64,000 nucleotides of DNA from Acrocarpospora macrocephala (GCF_009687865.1 NZ_BLAE01000049.1:1-64000); one strand, 5' to 3'. Counted from the first letter of the stretch, positions 24,663 through 33,796 are shown. Program-made: numbers and translations. The notes: generated by a model from the letters alone, not told the origin.

Positions 24663-25841
24663 ATGCCCGAAATCGGCGGACACACCGCACCAGGATTCGA
24701 AGGAGTACGCGAAGCGTTCGCGGCCAACCTGGCCCACAACCAGGAAATAGGCGCCGCCGTCGGCGTCTACCTGCACGGCCGGAAAGTCGTCGACCTGTGG
24801 GGCGGAATCGCCGACCCCGAGACCGGCCGCCGCTGGGAGCGCGACACCCTGCAAGTCGTGTTCTCCACCACCAAAGGCATCACCGCCGCCTGCGCGCACC
24901 TGCTGTCCCAGCGCGGCCACCTGGACCTCGACGCACCCGTCGCCGCCTACTGGCCGGAGTTCGCGGCGTACGGAAAGGACCGCATCCCCGTCCGCTGGCT
25001 GCTCACCCACCAGGCCGGACTGCCCACGATCGACCACCCGATCACCCCGGCGCAGGCGATCGCCTGGGACCCGATGGTGACCGCGCTGGCCGCCCAGCGC
25101 CCCTCCTGGGAGCCGGGCACCGAACACGGCTACCACTCGCTCACCTACGGCTGGCTGGTCGGCGAAGTCGTCCGCCGGGCGACCGGCCGCAGTCTCGGCT
25201 CCTTCCTCGCCGAAGAGATCGCCGCGCCACTCGGCCTGGACTTCTGGATCGGCCTGCCCAAAACCGAGCAGCACCGGGTCAGCCGGATCGTCTCCGCACC
25301 CCTGGACCTGGACGCGCTGGCCCGCATCGACCTGGACGCCTTCCCCGAACCCATGCGCGAGGTGATGAGCGCGTACGCCGACCCCACGTCGCTGACCATG
25401 CGGTCGATGACCGTCGTCACGCCGCCGCTGAACCACAACGACCCCGACGAGCAGGCCGCCGAGATGCCCGCCACCAACGGCATCTGCACCGCCCGCGCGC
25501 TGGCCCGCTTCTACGCCGCACTCATCGGCGAAGTCGACGGGCATCGCATTCTCGAACCCGCCACCTTGGCGGCGGCCACCGCGGAACAGACCAGCGGCAT
25601 CGACCGCATCCTGCGCATACCCGTCCGGATCGGCACCGGTTTCGGCCTGCCCACACCCGACATGTTCTGGTACACCCCGACCGCCTTCGGCTTCCCCGGC
25701 CACGGCGGATCCCTCGGCTTCGCCGACCCGGCCACCGGCCTCGCCTTCGGCTACGTCATGAACCACATTCAGGACGGCGCATCCGATCTGCGAGCCGCCA
25801 CCCTGCTTGACGCGGTCCGGCGCGCGATGCTCAACCCTTAA
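24663..25841 (+). CDS. Serine hydrolase of the beta-lactamase/esterase EstB type
   Basis: A 392-residue class C beta-lactamase-like protein. The SxxK nucleophile motif is STTK in VVFSTTKGITAACAHLLSQ (about residue 70). The Tyr motif is YHS in GTEHGYHSLTYGWLVGE (about 160), and the third motif is HGG in FPGHGGSLGFADP near the C-terminus. There is no signal peptide, which argues for an intracellular esterase instead of a drug-inactivating lactamase or a wall peptidase. The substrate is unknown. ATG follows AAAGG with a short spacing. Confidence 0.85.
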   Translation: MPEIGGHTAPGFEGVREAFAANLAHNQEIGAAVGVYLHGRKVVDLWGGIADPETGRRWERDTLQVVFSTTKGITAACAHLLSQRGHLDLDAPVAAYWPEFAAYGKDRIPVRWLLTHQAGLPTIDHPITPAQAIAWDPMVTALAAQRPSWEPGTEHGYHSLTYGWLVGEVVRRATGRSLGSFLAEEIAAPLGLDFWIGLPKTEQHRVSRIVSAPLDLDALARIDLDAFPEPMREVMSAYADPTSLTMRSMTVVTPPLNHNDPDEQAAEMPATNGICTARALARFYAALIGEVDGHRILEPATLAAATAEQTSGIDRILRIPVRIGTGFGLPTPDMFWYTPTAFGFPGHGGSLGFADPATGLAFGYVMNHIQDGASDLRAATLLDAVRRAMLNP

Positions 25842-25855
25842 GCCCGCCGCACCTT

Positions 25856-26344
25856 TCAGGCGCTCTGCGAGGGCGTGCCTCCGCCCCCAGGCGACGGCCG
25901 AGTGGGCATCAACGCACGGCACTTCTCCAGCGCCTCCGCCACCTTCGGATCCGCTTGGTCGAGATCCTGGAACCCGCGCACGTCCTCGACTCCGTTGTCC
26001 TTCATGCAGGTACGGAACGCGTTGAGCGCGGAGTCATCGAAATTCCCCTGCTGCCCCGGCCCACCGGACGGCATCAAGGACCGGCACGCCTCCATCGCCG
26101 CCTGAGCCTCCGGACCCATAGCGCCGAAACCCCCCTGACCACCCTGCCTGCCGCTCGGCCTAGGAGACGGGGACCCACTCGGCCGAGGAGCCGGGGTCAC
26201 CCCATGCTCGCGCAGGCAGTCGGTGAACGCCGAACGCTGATCACCCGAAGGTTGTGCGCCGGTGGGCACGGCGTCCTCCCCGCCACAAGCGGCAGAGGCC
26301 AGCACGACAGCGGCAACGGCGACGATCCGAAGGTACGCGATCAC
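25856..26344 (-). CDS. Lipoprotein with two related Cys-containing segments
   Basis: A 162-residue exported lipoprotein: lipobox ASAAC near residue 20, after the hydrophobic LRIVAVAAVVLASAA. The mature part contains two similar pieces, FTDCLREHGV (about 40) and FRTCMKDNGV (about 110), separated by a Gly/Ser/Pro-rich linker. Each is followed by a second Cys segment (EACRSLMPSGG and EKCRALMPTRP). This internal duplication suggests two small disulphide-bonded units. The ending is Gly/Pro rich. I do not recognise the function. It is convergent with the serine hydrolase gene. Confidence 0.72.
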   Translation of the reverse strand: MIAYLRIVAVAAVVLASAACGGEDAVPTGAQPSGDQRSAFTDCLREHGVTPAPRPSGSPSPRPSGRQGGQGGFGAMGPEAQAAMEACRSLMPSGGPGQQGNFDDSALNAFRTCMKDNGVEDVRGFQDLDQADPKVAEALEKCRALMPTRPSPGGGGTPSQSA

Positions 26345-26571
26345 GGAGCAGACTCCCGTGGACTCGGGGCCGGGGGGTTCCGGCGGGACCCATCCCAGAC
26401 CATGCGATTAGGAACCGCTTGAACCCCGGCTGTGAGTCACCTGTCAATCCCGAATGCTCCCGCCCCTAACCCAATGGGCGTGGGCGGATGTCTGGATCGC
26501 GAGGCGACGGCGTGGTCTGCACGGCGTCTTGACACCTTCTGCTCCTGGGCTGCGTATGCGTCTGGTTGGGT

Positions 26572-27354
26572 GTGAGCGTGATCGAGAACAGCAGCCTGTC
26601 CCGTCCTGACCCGATCGTCTATCTCGATCAGGTAGCCGCGAGTGCGCCGGGGCGGGCCTATAAGCAGCAGGTGATGGATCTGCTTGAGCTTCGGCCGGGG
26701 CAGACGGTGCTCGATATTGGCTGCGGGCCGGGGACCGACCTCGCGGCTATGGCCTCTGCCGTCATGCCGAACGGCATGGTCATCGGTGTCGACCGCGATC
26801 CGGTGATGGTCGCGCAGGCTCGGGTCCGCCTGGCTGAGCAGCCCATGATCGAGATCCGCTCGGGCGACGTGCACGCGTTGCCGTTGGACGATGGCAGCGT
26901 CGATCGAGCTCGCACCGACCGTGTGCTCCAGCATGTGACCGACCCGTCCCAGGTGCTGGCCGAGTTTCGCCGGGTGGCCCGTCCCGGAGGACGCATCGTT
27001 ATGGCCGAACCCGACTGGGAAGGCCTGCTGATCGACTCCGCTCAGCCCGCCACGGGCCGAGCACTGGTTCGATTCATCACCGCGGAGATCATCCGTAATG
27101 CGACCATCGGCCGCAGTCTCCCGCGGCTTTGTGTGGATGCTGGCCTCAGCGTGCGGTCCGTCATCACCGTGGCGCCGGTGTTTCGTGACTTCACCATGGC
27201 TGATCAGCTCTTCGGGTTGCGCCGTAACGTGGCTCGAGCCATCGACGCCGGTTATCTCGACGCCGATGGCGAGCAATGGATCGAGGACATCGCAGCTCGG
27301 CCGTTCCTGGCCACGGCCCTATTGTTCCTGGTAACAGCCGAGGTTCCTGCCTGA
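26572..27354 (+). CDS. Class I SAM-dependent methyltransferase
   Basis: A 260-residue methyltransferase of the Methyltransf_11/UbiE-like type. The SAM motif is VLDIGCGPGTDLAAMA (about 45); motif II is GVDRDP, and later IRSGDVHALPLDDGSVDRAR carries the post-II acidic region. The closing part has FLVTAEVPA. The first codon is uncertain: GTG 26572, GTG 26578 and TTG 26566 are all possible and none has a clear ribosome site. The methyl acceptor cannot be told. It stands alone, converging on hemC. Confidence 0.82.
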   Translation: MSVIENSSLSRPDPIVYLDQVAASAPGRAYKQQVMDLLELRPGQTVLDIGCGPGTDLAAMASAVMPNGMVIGVDRDPVMVAQARVRLAEQPMIEIRSGDVHALPLDDGSVDRARTDRVLQHVTDPSQVLAEFRRVARPGGRIVMAEPDWEGLLIDSAQPATGRALVRFITAEIIRNATIGRSLPRLCVDAGLSVRSVITVAPVFRDFTMADQLFGLRRNVARAIDAGYLDADGEQWIEDIAARPFLATALLFLVTAEVPA

Positions 27355-27392
27355 GGAGAGGTTCGCCTGGTCGTTCATGCCGAATCTCCCGG

Positions 27393-28445
27393 TCAGTGCG
27401 GGATGCCCCGGATGATGTCCCGAGCCCCCTTACGCCCCAGCACCGACGCCACGTACGCGCCCAACTCCTCCGCCCGGTTAGGGGTGTCCCACTCATGGGC
27501 GTACGCGAACTGGCCGCCCTCTCGGGTGAACACCATGCCGATCAGTGACAACTGACCGTCCGGCGTGGTGTGGCAGTGCCCGGCGATCGGGGAATTGCAG
27601 TGGCCCTGCAATGCGTGCAGCATTGCCCGTTCCGCTCGGACGTGGACCCGGGTCTCCGCGTGATCCAGCAGCCGCAGCAGTTCCACCACGGAGGCGTCAC
27701 TCTCGCGGCATTGCAGCCCGATCACCCCCGCACCCACCGCGGGACACATCACATCCAGCGGCAGCACCTCACCGATTCGATCGTCCATGCCGATCCGCCG
27801 CAGCCCGGCAGCAGCTAGAACCAGAGCCTCGAACTGGTGCTCCGCGTCCAGGCGCGCCAGCCGCGAGTTGACGTTCCCCCGGATCCGGTCCACGTGCAGA
27901 TCAGGGCGATGTCGCAGGAGCTGCGCCTTTCGGCGGACCGATGAGGTCCCGATCGAGGTGCCAGGCGGTAGCTCGTCCAAGCTTCGGAAGGGCGAACCGT
28001 TCCGCCAGACCACCGCGTCGTGCACGTCTTCACGCTCCAGGTAGGCCGCGAAGCAGGTACCGGGCGGAGGCGGGATATCGCCCGGCACGTCTTTGAGGCA
28101 GTGCACCGCCGCATCGACCACGCCCATCACCAGCGCCCGGTCGATCTCCTTCATAAACGCGCCCTTGCCGCCCAGCTCCGCCAGATCTCCCTGCCAGCGA
28201 TCTCCACTGGTCTCGATCCCGATCACCTGGACATCCAGATCCGGGCAGATCGCGAAAATCCGGTCCGCCACATCACGCGCCTGAGCCATAGCCATTGGCG
28301 AGGTCCGCGTCCCCAGTCGCAGAGCCCGCCCCTCCAGCCCTTGGGCCACGAACCTCCGCATCAGCGACGCCTGATCATGGTCAAGCTCGCTTCCCGCGCC
28401 CTGTCCGACCACCGACAGCATCGCTCTGTTCACGCGCCCTGCCAC
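27393..28445 (-). CDS. hemC: Hydroxymethylbilane synthase (porphobilinogen deaminase)
   Basis: This enzyme polymerises four porphobilinogen units to hydroxymethylbilane in haem, sirohaem and cobalamin synthesis. ALRLGTRTSPMAMAQA opens the domain, KGAFMKEIDRAL and AAVHCLKDVP follow, then SVRRKAQLLRHRP with RGNVNSRLARLD. The dipyrromethane-binding Cys lies in ERAMLHALQGHCNSPIAG. From GTG 28445, nine bases after AGGAGG, the protein has 350 residues, about 30 longer than usual at the N-terminus; a start at ATG 28361 would match the normal length. It is isolated from other haem genes, so it may be a second copy devoted to a cofactor or a secondary pathway (inference). Confidence 0.88.
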   Translation of the reverse strand: MAGRVNRAMLSVVGQGAGSELDHDQASLMRRFVAQGLEGRALRLGTRTSPMAMAQARDVADRIFAICPDLDVQVIGIETSGDRWQGDLAELGGKGAFMKEIDRALVMGVVDAAVHCLKDVPGDIPPPPGTCFAAYLEREDVHDAVVWRNGSPFRSLDELPPGTSIGTSSVRRKAQLLRHRPDLHVDRIRGNVNSRLARLDAEHQFEALVLAAAGLRRIGMDDRIGEVLPLDVMCPAVGAGVIGLQCRESDASVVELLRLLDHAETRVHVRAERAMLHALQGHCNSPIAGHCHTTPDGQLSLIGMVFTREGGQFAYAHEWDTPNRAEELGAYVASVLGRKGARDIIRGIPH

Positions 28446-28639
28446 CGCCTTCATCCTCCTGGCTGCTGTACGCACCCAGAGCCCATTTCTTGATCTCAAC
28501 ATCGGCACGGGACCTCATGCGCCTTACGACCGTCAGTCGCCAAGGCCACCATCTTGATCACATAGGTGACCGGGTGCTGGTCCGGGCCCCCGGTTCCGCA
28601 CGCCTATCCTTTCCTCACGGTCGGGACGGCGTCTCACAC

Positions 28640-29215
28640 TCATGCCAGGACGCGCGACACGTCCGGCCGACGATGCTCTGCCAGATGGTTACCCGGGCGA
28701 CCGCTCGTGTTCGCAGTGGTGGGTTCGAGACGGTAGATGGGCCAGTCCTCGCAGGGTGCGGCGAAGGTGCCCCGGTAGGGGACGCTGTAGGCCCAGCCCA
28801 GATACTCCAGGCGGCATTTGGCCACTTCGGCAACCTCGTCGCTGACCTGATAGCGGGCTCTCAGCTCCCGCTGGGTGCCCACCCGCTCGTGGACGGCGAT
28901 CTCACCGTCGCGGATGCGGGCCGCGAGATGGTCGGAGACCGCGATGATCCGCTCCTCCATGCGCTCGGAATAGAACGACGTCCACTCCTCACCGGGGTTT
29001 CCGACGACCAGACCCACAGCCGGATCCAAGCGGATCAGCCGCCGCCTGCTGAGCTGACGCCAGATCCAGAGAGCCTGCGGGGACGCGAGGTTGTAGGTGG
29101 CCACCAACTCAGCCGCGCTGGGCACCCGAACGCCCGGCGGGAGCTCACCACTAATGATCCGCGCCGCCAACTCGTCAACGATCTTCTGAACGTGCCTCAA
29201 GGCCCACGCGGTCAT
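28640..29215 (-). CDS. Tandem winged-helix GntR-type regulator
   Basis: A 191-residue protein with two GntR-like winged helices in tandem: VDELAARIISGELPPGVRVP with AAELVATYNLASPQALWIW, and HLAARIRDGEIAVHERVGTQ with RELRARYQVSDEVAEVAKCR. No effector domain is visible. It starts in the TGATG overlap at the end of the HATPase gene, so the two are translated together. The pair is upstream of hemC on the same strand. Such small GntR-like proteins coupled to anti-sigma-like ATPases are common in actinomycetes and are usually linked to development or secondary metabolism. Confidence 0.78.
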   Translation of the reverse strand: MTAWALRHVQKIVDELAARIISGELPPGVRVPSAAELVATYNLASPQALWIWRQLSRRRLIRLDPAVGLVVGNPGEEWTSFYSERMEERIIAVSDHLAARIRDGEIAVHERVGTQRELRARYQVSDEVAEVAKCRLEYLGWAYSVPYRGTFAAPCEDWPIYRLEPTTANTSGRPGNHLAEHRRPDVSRVLA

Positions 29216-29772
29216 CAGGCCACCTCATCGAGGGTCGCGTAGACGACCTTTCCGCCGGTCACCGGCAACCGGTATCCCCATACCGTCGCCAGCGCGTCGA
29301 CTAGCAGAAGCCCCCGCCCGCCGACATCCTCCGCCGAAGGGTTGGCCAGCTTCGGCGGCAGACGGCTGCGATCCCACACCTCCAGGACGACGCGCCCGCC
29401 GATCCGGTAGAAGTCGACCCCTATGATCCCTGGCTGGCATTCCCCCTGTCCGCCCGGCGCGCCCAAATCGACACCCGCCGCTCTGACATCAGCGGTGGCT
29501 TGGACCGCATTCGCGACGAGCTCGCCGATGATGAGCTGAGCACACTCGACGAGATCCGCACGCCCCCACGCGGTGAGCGTCCGCCCCACACGGCGACGCG
29601 CGATCGAAGCCGAAATTGGATGTGCCAGCAAACGCTCACACGAACGCTGCTTTGTCTGGACCGGCTCCGCTCTACCCGGCTTTCGGTGAACGCCCCCTCG
29701 CGTAACTCCAGATGAATCAGCTAGAGAACGGCCATGCTGTCGAACATGGCGGCTGCCACTATTCTGTGCCAT
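29215..29772 (-). CDS. Anti-sigma-factor-like ATP-binding protein (HATPase_c_2)
   Basis: A 185-residue protein with a GHKL/SpoIIAB-like ATP-binding fold: IIGELVANAVQATADV is the N-box, VLEVWDRSRLPPKL the G1 box region, and EDVGGRGLLLVDALATVWGY the G2 box. It probably binds a partner protein, as RsbW-type kinases do, or acts as a regulatory kinase. The N-terminal 55 residues (GSRHVRQHGRSLADSSGVTR) are low in structure, so the true start may lie further inside. Its stop overlaps the start of the GntR-type gene by one base. Confidence 0.75.
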   Translation of the reverse strand: MAQNSGSRHVRQHGRSLADSSGVTRGGVHRKPGRAEPVQTKQRSCERLLAHPISASIARRRVGRTLTAWGRADLVECAQLIIGELVANAVQATADVRAAGVDLGAPGGQGECQPGIIGVDFYRIGGRVVLEVWDRSRLPPKLANPSAEDVGGRGLLLVDALATVWGYRLPVTGGKVVYATLDEVA

Positions 29773-29929
29773 TGGGTCAGGACCTCTTCCTGATCAAGGG
29801 CTCGGCTGGTCGTTCGCTGCGGCAGCCGGACCCGCCCTAATGTTTACGCTTGTTCATGAGCCGACGATGTCGTCCCGTCACCAACGCGCGCTCACACATT
29901 CGATGCCTTCTGATTTCGCGAGGCGCGCG

Positions 29930-30067
29930 TTATCGCGGGGCTTATAGTCCTGTTTCTAGGTCTAGAAGCGCTAGCAGGACTTCGCCAGAAGCGATAAGAA
30001 GGCGCTGATCTCCCGTTATCGCCCGGAGCGATATCTCTGCTGGAGGAAACGTCACCGGGAGCGATAC
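29930..30067 (+). promoter_or_regulatory. Cluster of five TATCGC/GCGATA sites before the XRE gene
   Basis: TTATCGC occurs at 29930-29936 and 30016-30022; its complement GCGATA occurs at 29991-29996, 30028-30033 and 30061-30066. The pair at 30017-30033 forms a perfect dyad TATCGC-n5-GCGATA. The last site is ten bases before the GTG start at 30077. The arrangement suits cooperative autoregulation by the XRE protein. Confidence 0.55.
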
Positions 30068-30076
30068 CATCCTTTT

Positions 30077-31219
30077 GTGGAGGTGCGGACATTCCCTGAG
30101 GCCCTAAAGGCGATCATGGTTGAACGCGGATGGACGCAAGCCGATCTTGCCCGTGAACTGGGTGTTTCTCAGGCGTGGGTCTCCGAGGTGTCCCGGGGCC
30201 AGAAGGACACCGGCATGGCCAAGGCCATCAATCTTCTGGCTCTCGTAGGCTGGGAAGTGCGCATATTGCGCAAAGGAGAGGATTCCATGGAGCGTAGGGA
30301 TTTCCTGGCGGCTGCTGCGTCCGTAATCTTCGTGCCGTCAGCCCGAACGAGCCCTTACCAGGAAGCGTCCTATGTGCAGACCCTGGCGGCCTCGCTCGCC
30401 CGCAACCGGTACGAGTTGGGAGGGATTCCCCTGGCCGCTTCCGCGCTCGGTCATCTCCGGCACATCGAACGCGGCACGGCCGACACCCACGACAGGGCGC
30501 TCCAACAGGCAGCGTCCCAGCTTGCCGATCAGATAACGCTCGTCCTGTACGACGCCGGCAAGCTCCCCCAGGCCGATCGAATCGCTGGAATCGCCCTCGA
30601 ATTCGCCCGCCGCGCTCAGGACATCCAAGCTCAGGCCCGCGCATTCGACACGCTCAGCCGAGTCAGCCTTGATCGAGGCGATTACGCCCGCGGTGTGGCG
30701 TACGCGCAGCGGGGACTACAACTTCCAGACGTCACCAATAGCCAGAAGGCCTCTCTGAACATGAGGCTCGGACGTTCCTTGGCTCTCATCGCCGGACAGG
30801 AAACAGCCTCGCGAGGCGTCCTCGATCATGCGCTCGACATCGGCGGGCTCTCCCCATTCGGAACAGCCGCCCTGATCGGTGACGTAGCCATCGGCCTAGG
30901 CCACCTTCGGGCGTACACAGAAGCCGGAACACTGCTCAGTGAGGCGGCCGAAACAATCGGTCAATGGTCGCCACTTTTCCGCGCACAGTATCTGGGAAGG
31001 CAAATTCAAACGGCTCTCAGCGGTAGCACTCCCGCTCTCGCCGCCGACAAAATGCACGAACTCGCCCGAGCGCTCCCGTTCGTCGACTCAGCACGAGTCA
31101 ACAAGCGCGTAAGCGAAATACTCCAATCATCCCTCAAATGGGACGCCGATTCGGAGATACGCCAGGGCCGGGAACACCTGCAAGCGATGCTCTCTCCAGG
31201 CACGGCGCCAAGGCTTTAA
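30077..31219 (+). CDS. XRE-family regulator with a TPR-like C-terminal domain
   Basis: A 380-residue protein. The N-terminal Cro/XRE helix-turn-helix (FPEALKAIMVERGWTQADLA, then VSQAWVSEVSRGQ) covers about residues 5-60. A short linker then reads MERRDFLAAAASVIF. From about 95 the protein is all helical with TPR-like repeats (AARALQQAASQLADQ-like segments, RAQDIQAQARAFDTLSRVSL, GDYARGVAYAQRGLQLPDVT). This architecture is common in actinomycete regulators that sense peptides or protein partners. The GTG start is supported by the domain and by the operator cluster ending ten bases upstream. Confidence 0.82.
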   Translation: MEVRTFPEALKAIMVERGWTQADLARELGVSQAWVSEVSRGQKDTGMAKAINLLALVGWEVRILRKGEDSMERRDFLAAAASVIFVPSARTSPYQEASYVQTLAASLARNRYELGGIPLAASALGHLRHIERGTADTHDRALQQAASQLADQITLVLYDAGKLPQADRIAGIALEFARRAQDIQAQARAFDTLSRVSLDRGDYARGVAYAQRGLQLPDVTNSQKASLNMRLGRSLALIAGQETASRGVLDHALDIGGLSPFGTAALIGDVAIGLGHLRAYTEAGTLLSEAAETIGQWSPLFRAQYLGRQIQTALSGSTPALAADKMHELARALPFVDSARVNKRVSEILQSSLKWDADSEIRQGREHLQAMLSPGTAPRL

Positions 31220-31400
31220 GGGCGTGTTGGGGAAGGACTTGTAAGGCGAACAACCGGTCGGCGAGCAATGCGACAGGGTCGTACTGCAAGCCCATTGGCC
31301 AAGCGAACTGCCATACCGCGCTCACCCGGCGCCGATCGGTCCGCCACCGATACCGGGATAGCGGACCGAATCGCCGCACCTTCCAGCCGCTTCGCCCGGA

Positions 31401-31850
31401 TCAGGGTGAGGTGCCGAGTGTCTTGTTGTAGTGGCTGAGAAGGTCGACGAAGTTGGCCAGGTTCTCGTCTGGCCAGTCGCCTAGTTTGTCGTCGAAGCGT
31501 TTGCGTAGGCCAGCGGTGGCGTCGGCCACTCGTTGTGCGGCGGTGTCGCTGGCGGAGATCAGGGTTGCGCGGCCGTCGGCGGGGTCGGGGCCGCGGATGA
31601 TCAGGCCGAGGTCGGCGAGTTGGGTGAGGAGGCGGCTGACCGCGCCCTTGTCGATGTCGAGGTTCTCGACGATCGACGTGGCGCGGGCGGGGCCGTGGTC
31701 GGTGAGCCAGGCCAGGATGAGGTAGCCGGAGGGTTGTAGTTCCGGGTGGACTGCCCGCGCGCGCTCAGCGACCACACACTTGATCCGGCGCAGCAGGATG
31801 GCCATCTCGCTTTCGAGGCGGCGCATTGAGTCGACCCGGCTTCTGGTCAC
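31401..31850 (-). CDS. MarR-family transcriptional regulator
   Basis: A 149-residue regulator. The winged helix reads ARATSIVENLDIDKGAVSRL, then LTQLADLGLIIRGPDPADGR with the usual wing DGRATLIS. N- and C-terminal helices would form the dimer interface. GTG 31850 starts two bases after the MFS stop; ATG 31826 is an alternative that drops eight residues. The gene is cotranscribed downstream of the transporter, so it probably represses its own operon, perhaps at the GGTTG-CAACC dyad at 33452-33469. Confidence 0.85.
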   Translation of the reverse strand: MTRSRVDSMRRLESEMAILLRRIKCVVAERARAVHPELQPSGYLILAWLTDHGPARATSIVENLDIDKGAVSRLLTQLADLGLIIRGPDPADGRATLISASDTAAQRVADATAGLRKRFDDKLGDWPDENLANFVDLLSHYNKTLGTSP

Positions 31851-31852
31851 GG

Positions 31853-33427
31853 TCAGCCCGTTCCCTGGGCGGCGACCTGGTCGGTTGAGTGCAGGGTCGT
31901 ACGGAGCGGGACCTCCTTGATGAACAGGACGCACACCAGCGCCAGGGCGGCGAAGGGCACCGAGACCAGGAACAGTTCGGCGATCGAGGCGCCGAAGGCG
32001 TGCTCGAACACGGCCCGGATCGGGGCGGGCAGCGTGCTGAGGTCCGGGATGCCGTGCGCCTGCTGGCCGCCGCCGTCGATGCCGAGTCCCTTGAGGCCGC
32101 TGGCCACCTTGTCGGAGACCTGGGCCGACAGCAGGGCGCCGAGTGCGGCGACGCCGACCGTGCCGCCGATGGAGCGGAAGAACGCCACGAGCGAGCTGGC
32201 GGCGCCCAGGTCGGCCAGGGACACGATGTTCTGTACGGGAATGACGAGATTCTGCATGGAGCCGCCGACGCCGATGCCGAGCAGGGCCATGTAGACGCCT
32301 ACCAGGACCAGGTTGGTGGTCTCGTCGATCGTGCCGAGCAGGGCGCATCCGGCCACGACGAAGATCATGCTCGCGGCGAGCCAGACCTTCCACCGGCCGG
32401 TCATGCTGATGGCCCGGCCGCTCACGACGCTGGAGACGAGCAGGCCGCCGACCAGGGCGATCGACATCAGACCGGCCTTGGTGGGCGACATGCCGCGAGC
32501 CAGCTGGAAGAACTGGCTGAGGTAGACGGTCGAGGCGAACATGGCGATGCCCACGAACACCGAGGCCAGCGTGGCGAGAACGATCGTACGGTCCTTGAAC
32601 AGGTCGAGCGGGATCACCGGTTCACGCGCGACGCGCGCCTCCACGAAGACCGCGATGGCGATCAGCACCACGCCGCCGCCGACCAGCAGGGCGCTGGTGC
32701 CAGAAAGCCACGCGTACTGGTTGCCGGCGAGCGAGACCCAGACGAGCAGCAGCGAGACGCCGGCCATGATGAGGGTCGCGCCGAGGTAGTCGACGCTGAC
32801 GTCACGCTTGACCACAGGCAGGTGCAGGGTCTTCTGCAGCAGTACGAAGGCGGCCACGCCGAACGGCAGGCCGATGAAGAAGCAGCCGCGCCAGCCGAGC
32901 GCGCTGTCGGCCACGAGACCGCCGATCAGCGGGCCACTGACGGTCGCGGCCGCGAACACGGCGCCCATGTAGCCAGAGTAGCGGCCGAGGTCGCGCGGGC
33001 TCACCATGCTGGCGATCACAATCTGGACCAATGCCATCAGACCGCCGACGCCGAGCCCTTGCACGAGGCGGGCGCCGATGAGGGTGCCCATGTTCGGCGA
33101 GATGCCCGCCACCAGCGAGCCCGCGATGAAAATGCTGAGCGACAGCTGAACGAGGAGTTTCTTGCTGAACAGGTCGGCGAGTTTGCCCCAGATCGGCGTG
33201 GTCGCCGTCATCGCCAGCAGGGTCGCGACGATCACCCAGGTGTAGCCGGTCTGGCTGCCTTTGAGGTCGGCGACGATGCGTGGCAGGGCGTTGGTCACGA
33301 CAGTGCTGGAGATCATCGCGACGAACATCGCCAGCAGCAAACCGGACAGGGCCTCCAGGATCTCGCGGTGGGTCATCTGATTGGACGCCTCGGGGACATC
33401 AGCCACCAAGGATTGCGCTTCGGACAC
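31853..33427 (-). CDS. MFS drug-efflux transporter (DHA2/EmrB type, 14 segments)
   Basis: A 524-residue transporter with 14 predicted membrane segments. Motif A-like GKLADLFSKKLLVQLSL follows the second segment and the motif C region reads GPLIGGLVADSALGWRGCFF. LPRIVADLKGSQTGYTWVIV is characteristic of the DHA2 subfamily (EmrB/QacA), which exports drugs or toxic metabolites by proton antiport. GTG 33427 follows GGAG by five bases. The gene leads an operon with a MarR regulator, the usual arrangement for inducible efflux. An operator-like dyad lies 25-42 bases upstream. Confidence 0.92.
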   Translation of the reverse strand: MSEAQSLVADVPEASNQMTHREILEALSGLLLAMFVAMISSTVVTNALPRIVADLKGSQTGYTWVIVATLLAMTATTPIWGKLADLFSKKLLVQLSLSIFIAGSLVAGISPNMGTLIGARLVQGLGVGGLMALVQIVIASMVSPRDLGRYSGYMGAVFAAATVSGPLIGGLVADSALGWRGCFFIGLPFGVAAFVLLQKTLHLPVVKRDVSVDYLGATLIMAGVSLLLVWVSLAGNQYAWLSGTSALLVGGGVVLIAIAVFVEARVAREPVIPLDLFKDRTIVLATLASVFVGIAMFASTVYLSQFFQLARGMSPTKAGLMSIALVGGLLVSSVVSGRAISMTGRWKVWLAASMIFVVAGCALLGTIDETTNLVLVGVYMALLGIGVGGSMQNLVIPVQNIVSLADLGAASSLVAFFRSIGGTVGVAALGALLSAQVSDKVASGLKGLGIDGGGQQAHGIPDLSTLPAPIRAVFEHAFGASIAELFLVSVPFAALALVCVLFIKEVPLRTTLHSTDQVAAQGTG

Positions 33428-33796
33428 GGGTGCTCCGGTTCATCGGCAAAAGGTTGTATTTAGTCAACCATGGGAGGATTTTTCGCCCGACAGCGGCTCC
33501 CGGCGAAGGGGTGGGCAACCTCTCTATGAGGCCGCCGATGGCCCTATCGGCCGGTGTCTGGCGTCAGTGAAGATGACAGTGGCCGACGCTGTGACCTGCG
33601 CACTGTCAGATAGCTGTGCGTGACCACTTGCCGGACGGGTCATCGAAGTTGGCAGTAGCGGGTGATCTTGTCCGCAGGGTTGACCCAAAGAGCGTCCTCT
33701 CGACATGAAACTCGTGCTGACCAGCCGATATAGATCGCATATATGCGGATCGGCAAGCGTTTCGCCCCGTCAGGTCATTCGACATGAAGGAGTGGA
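33428..33796. other. Divergent promoter region between the MFS and secreted-protein genes
   Basis: No gene is seen. The region holds the MarR-type dyad (33452-33469) and a perfect 12-base palindrome CGCATATATGCG at 33736-33747, about 50 bases upstream of the secreted-protein start. Confidence 0.5.
33452..33469 (-). promoter_or_regulatory. Dyad GGTTG-n8-CAACC, likely MarR operator
   Basis: Five-base arms (33452-33456, 33465-33469) are perfect complements. On the minus strand the sequence contains TTGACT, which could be the -35 element of the MFS promoter, so a bound repressor would block it. Its place upstream of an MFS-MarR operon fits autoregulation. Confidence 0.5.

Noticed and set aside
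31220-31400. Possible mobile-element remnant between the XRE and MarR genes
   Set aside because: A minus-strand frame has a somewhat natural look (WPMGLQYDPVALLADRLFAL) but I could not tie it to any transposase or other family, so I do not list it.
31889-33463. 524-codon plus-strand frame opposite the MFS gene
   Set aside because: It mirrors the transporter gene and is rich in charged residues with no domain; the minus-strand reading has 14 membrane segments and family motifs.
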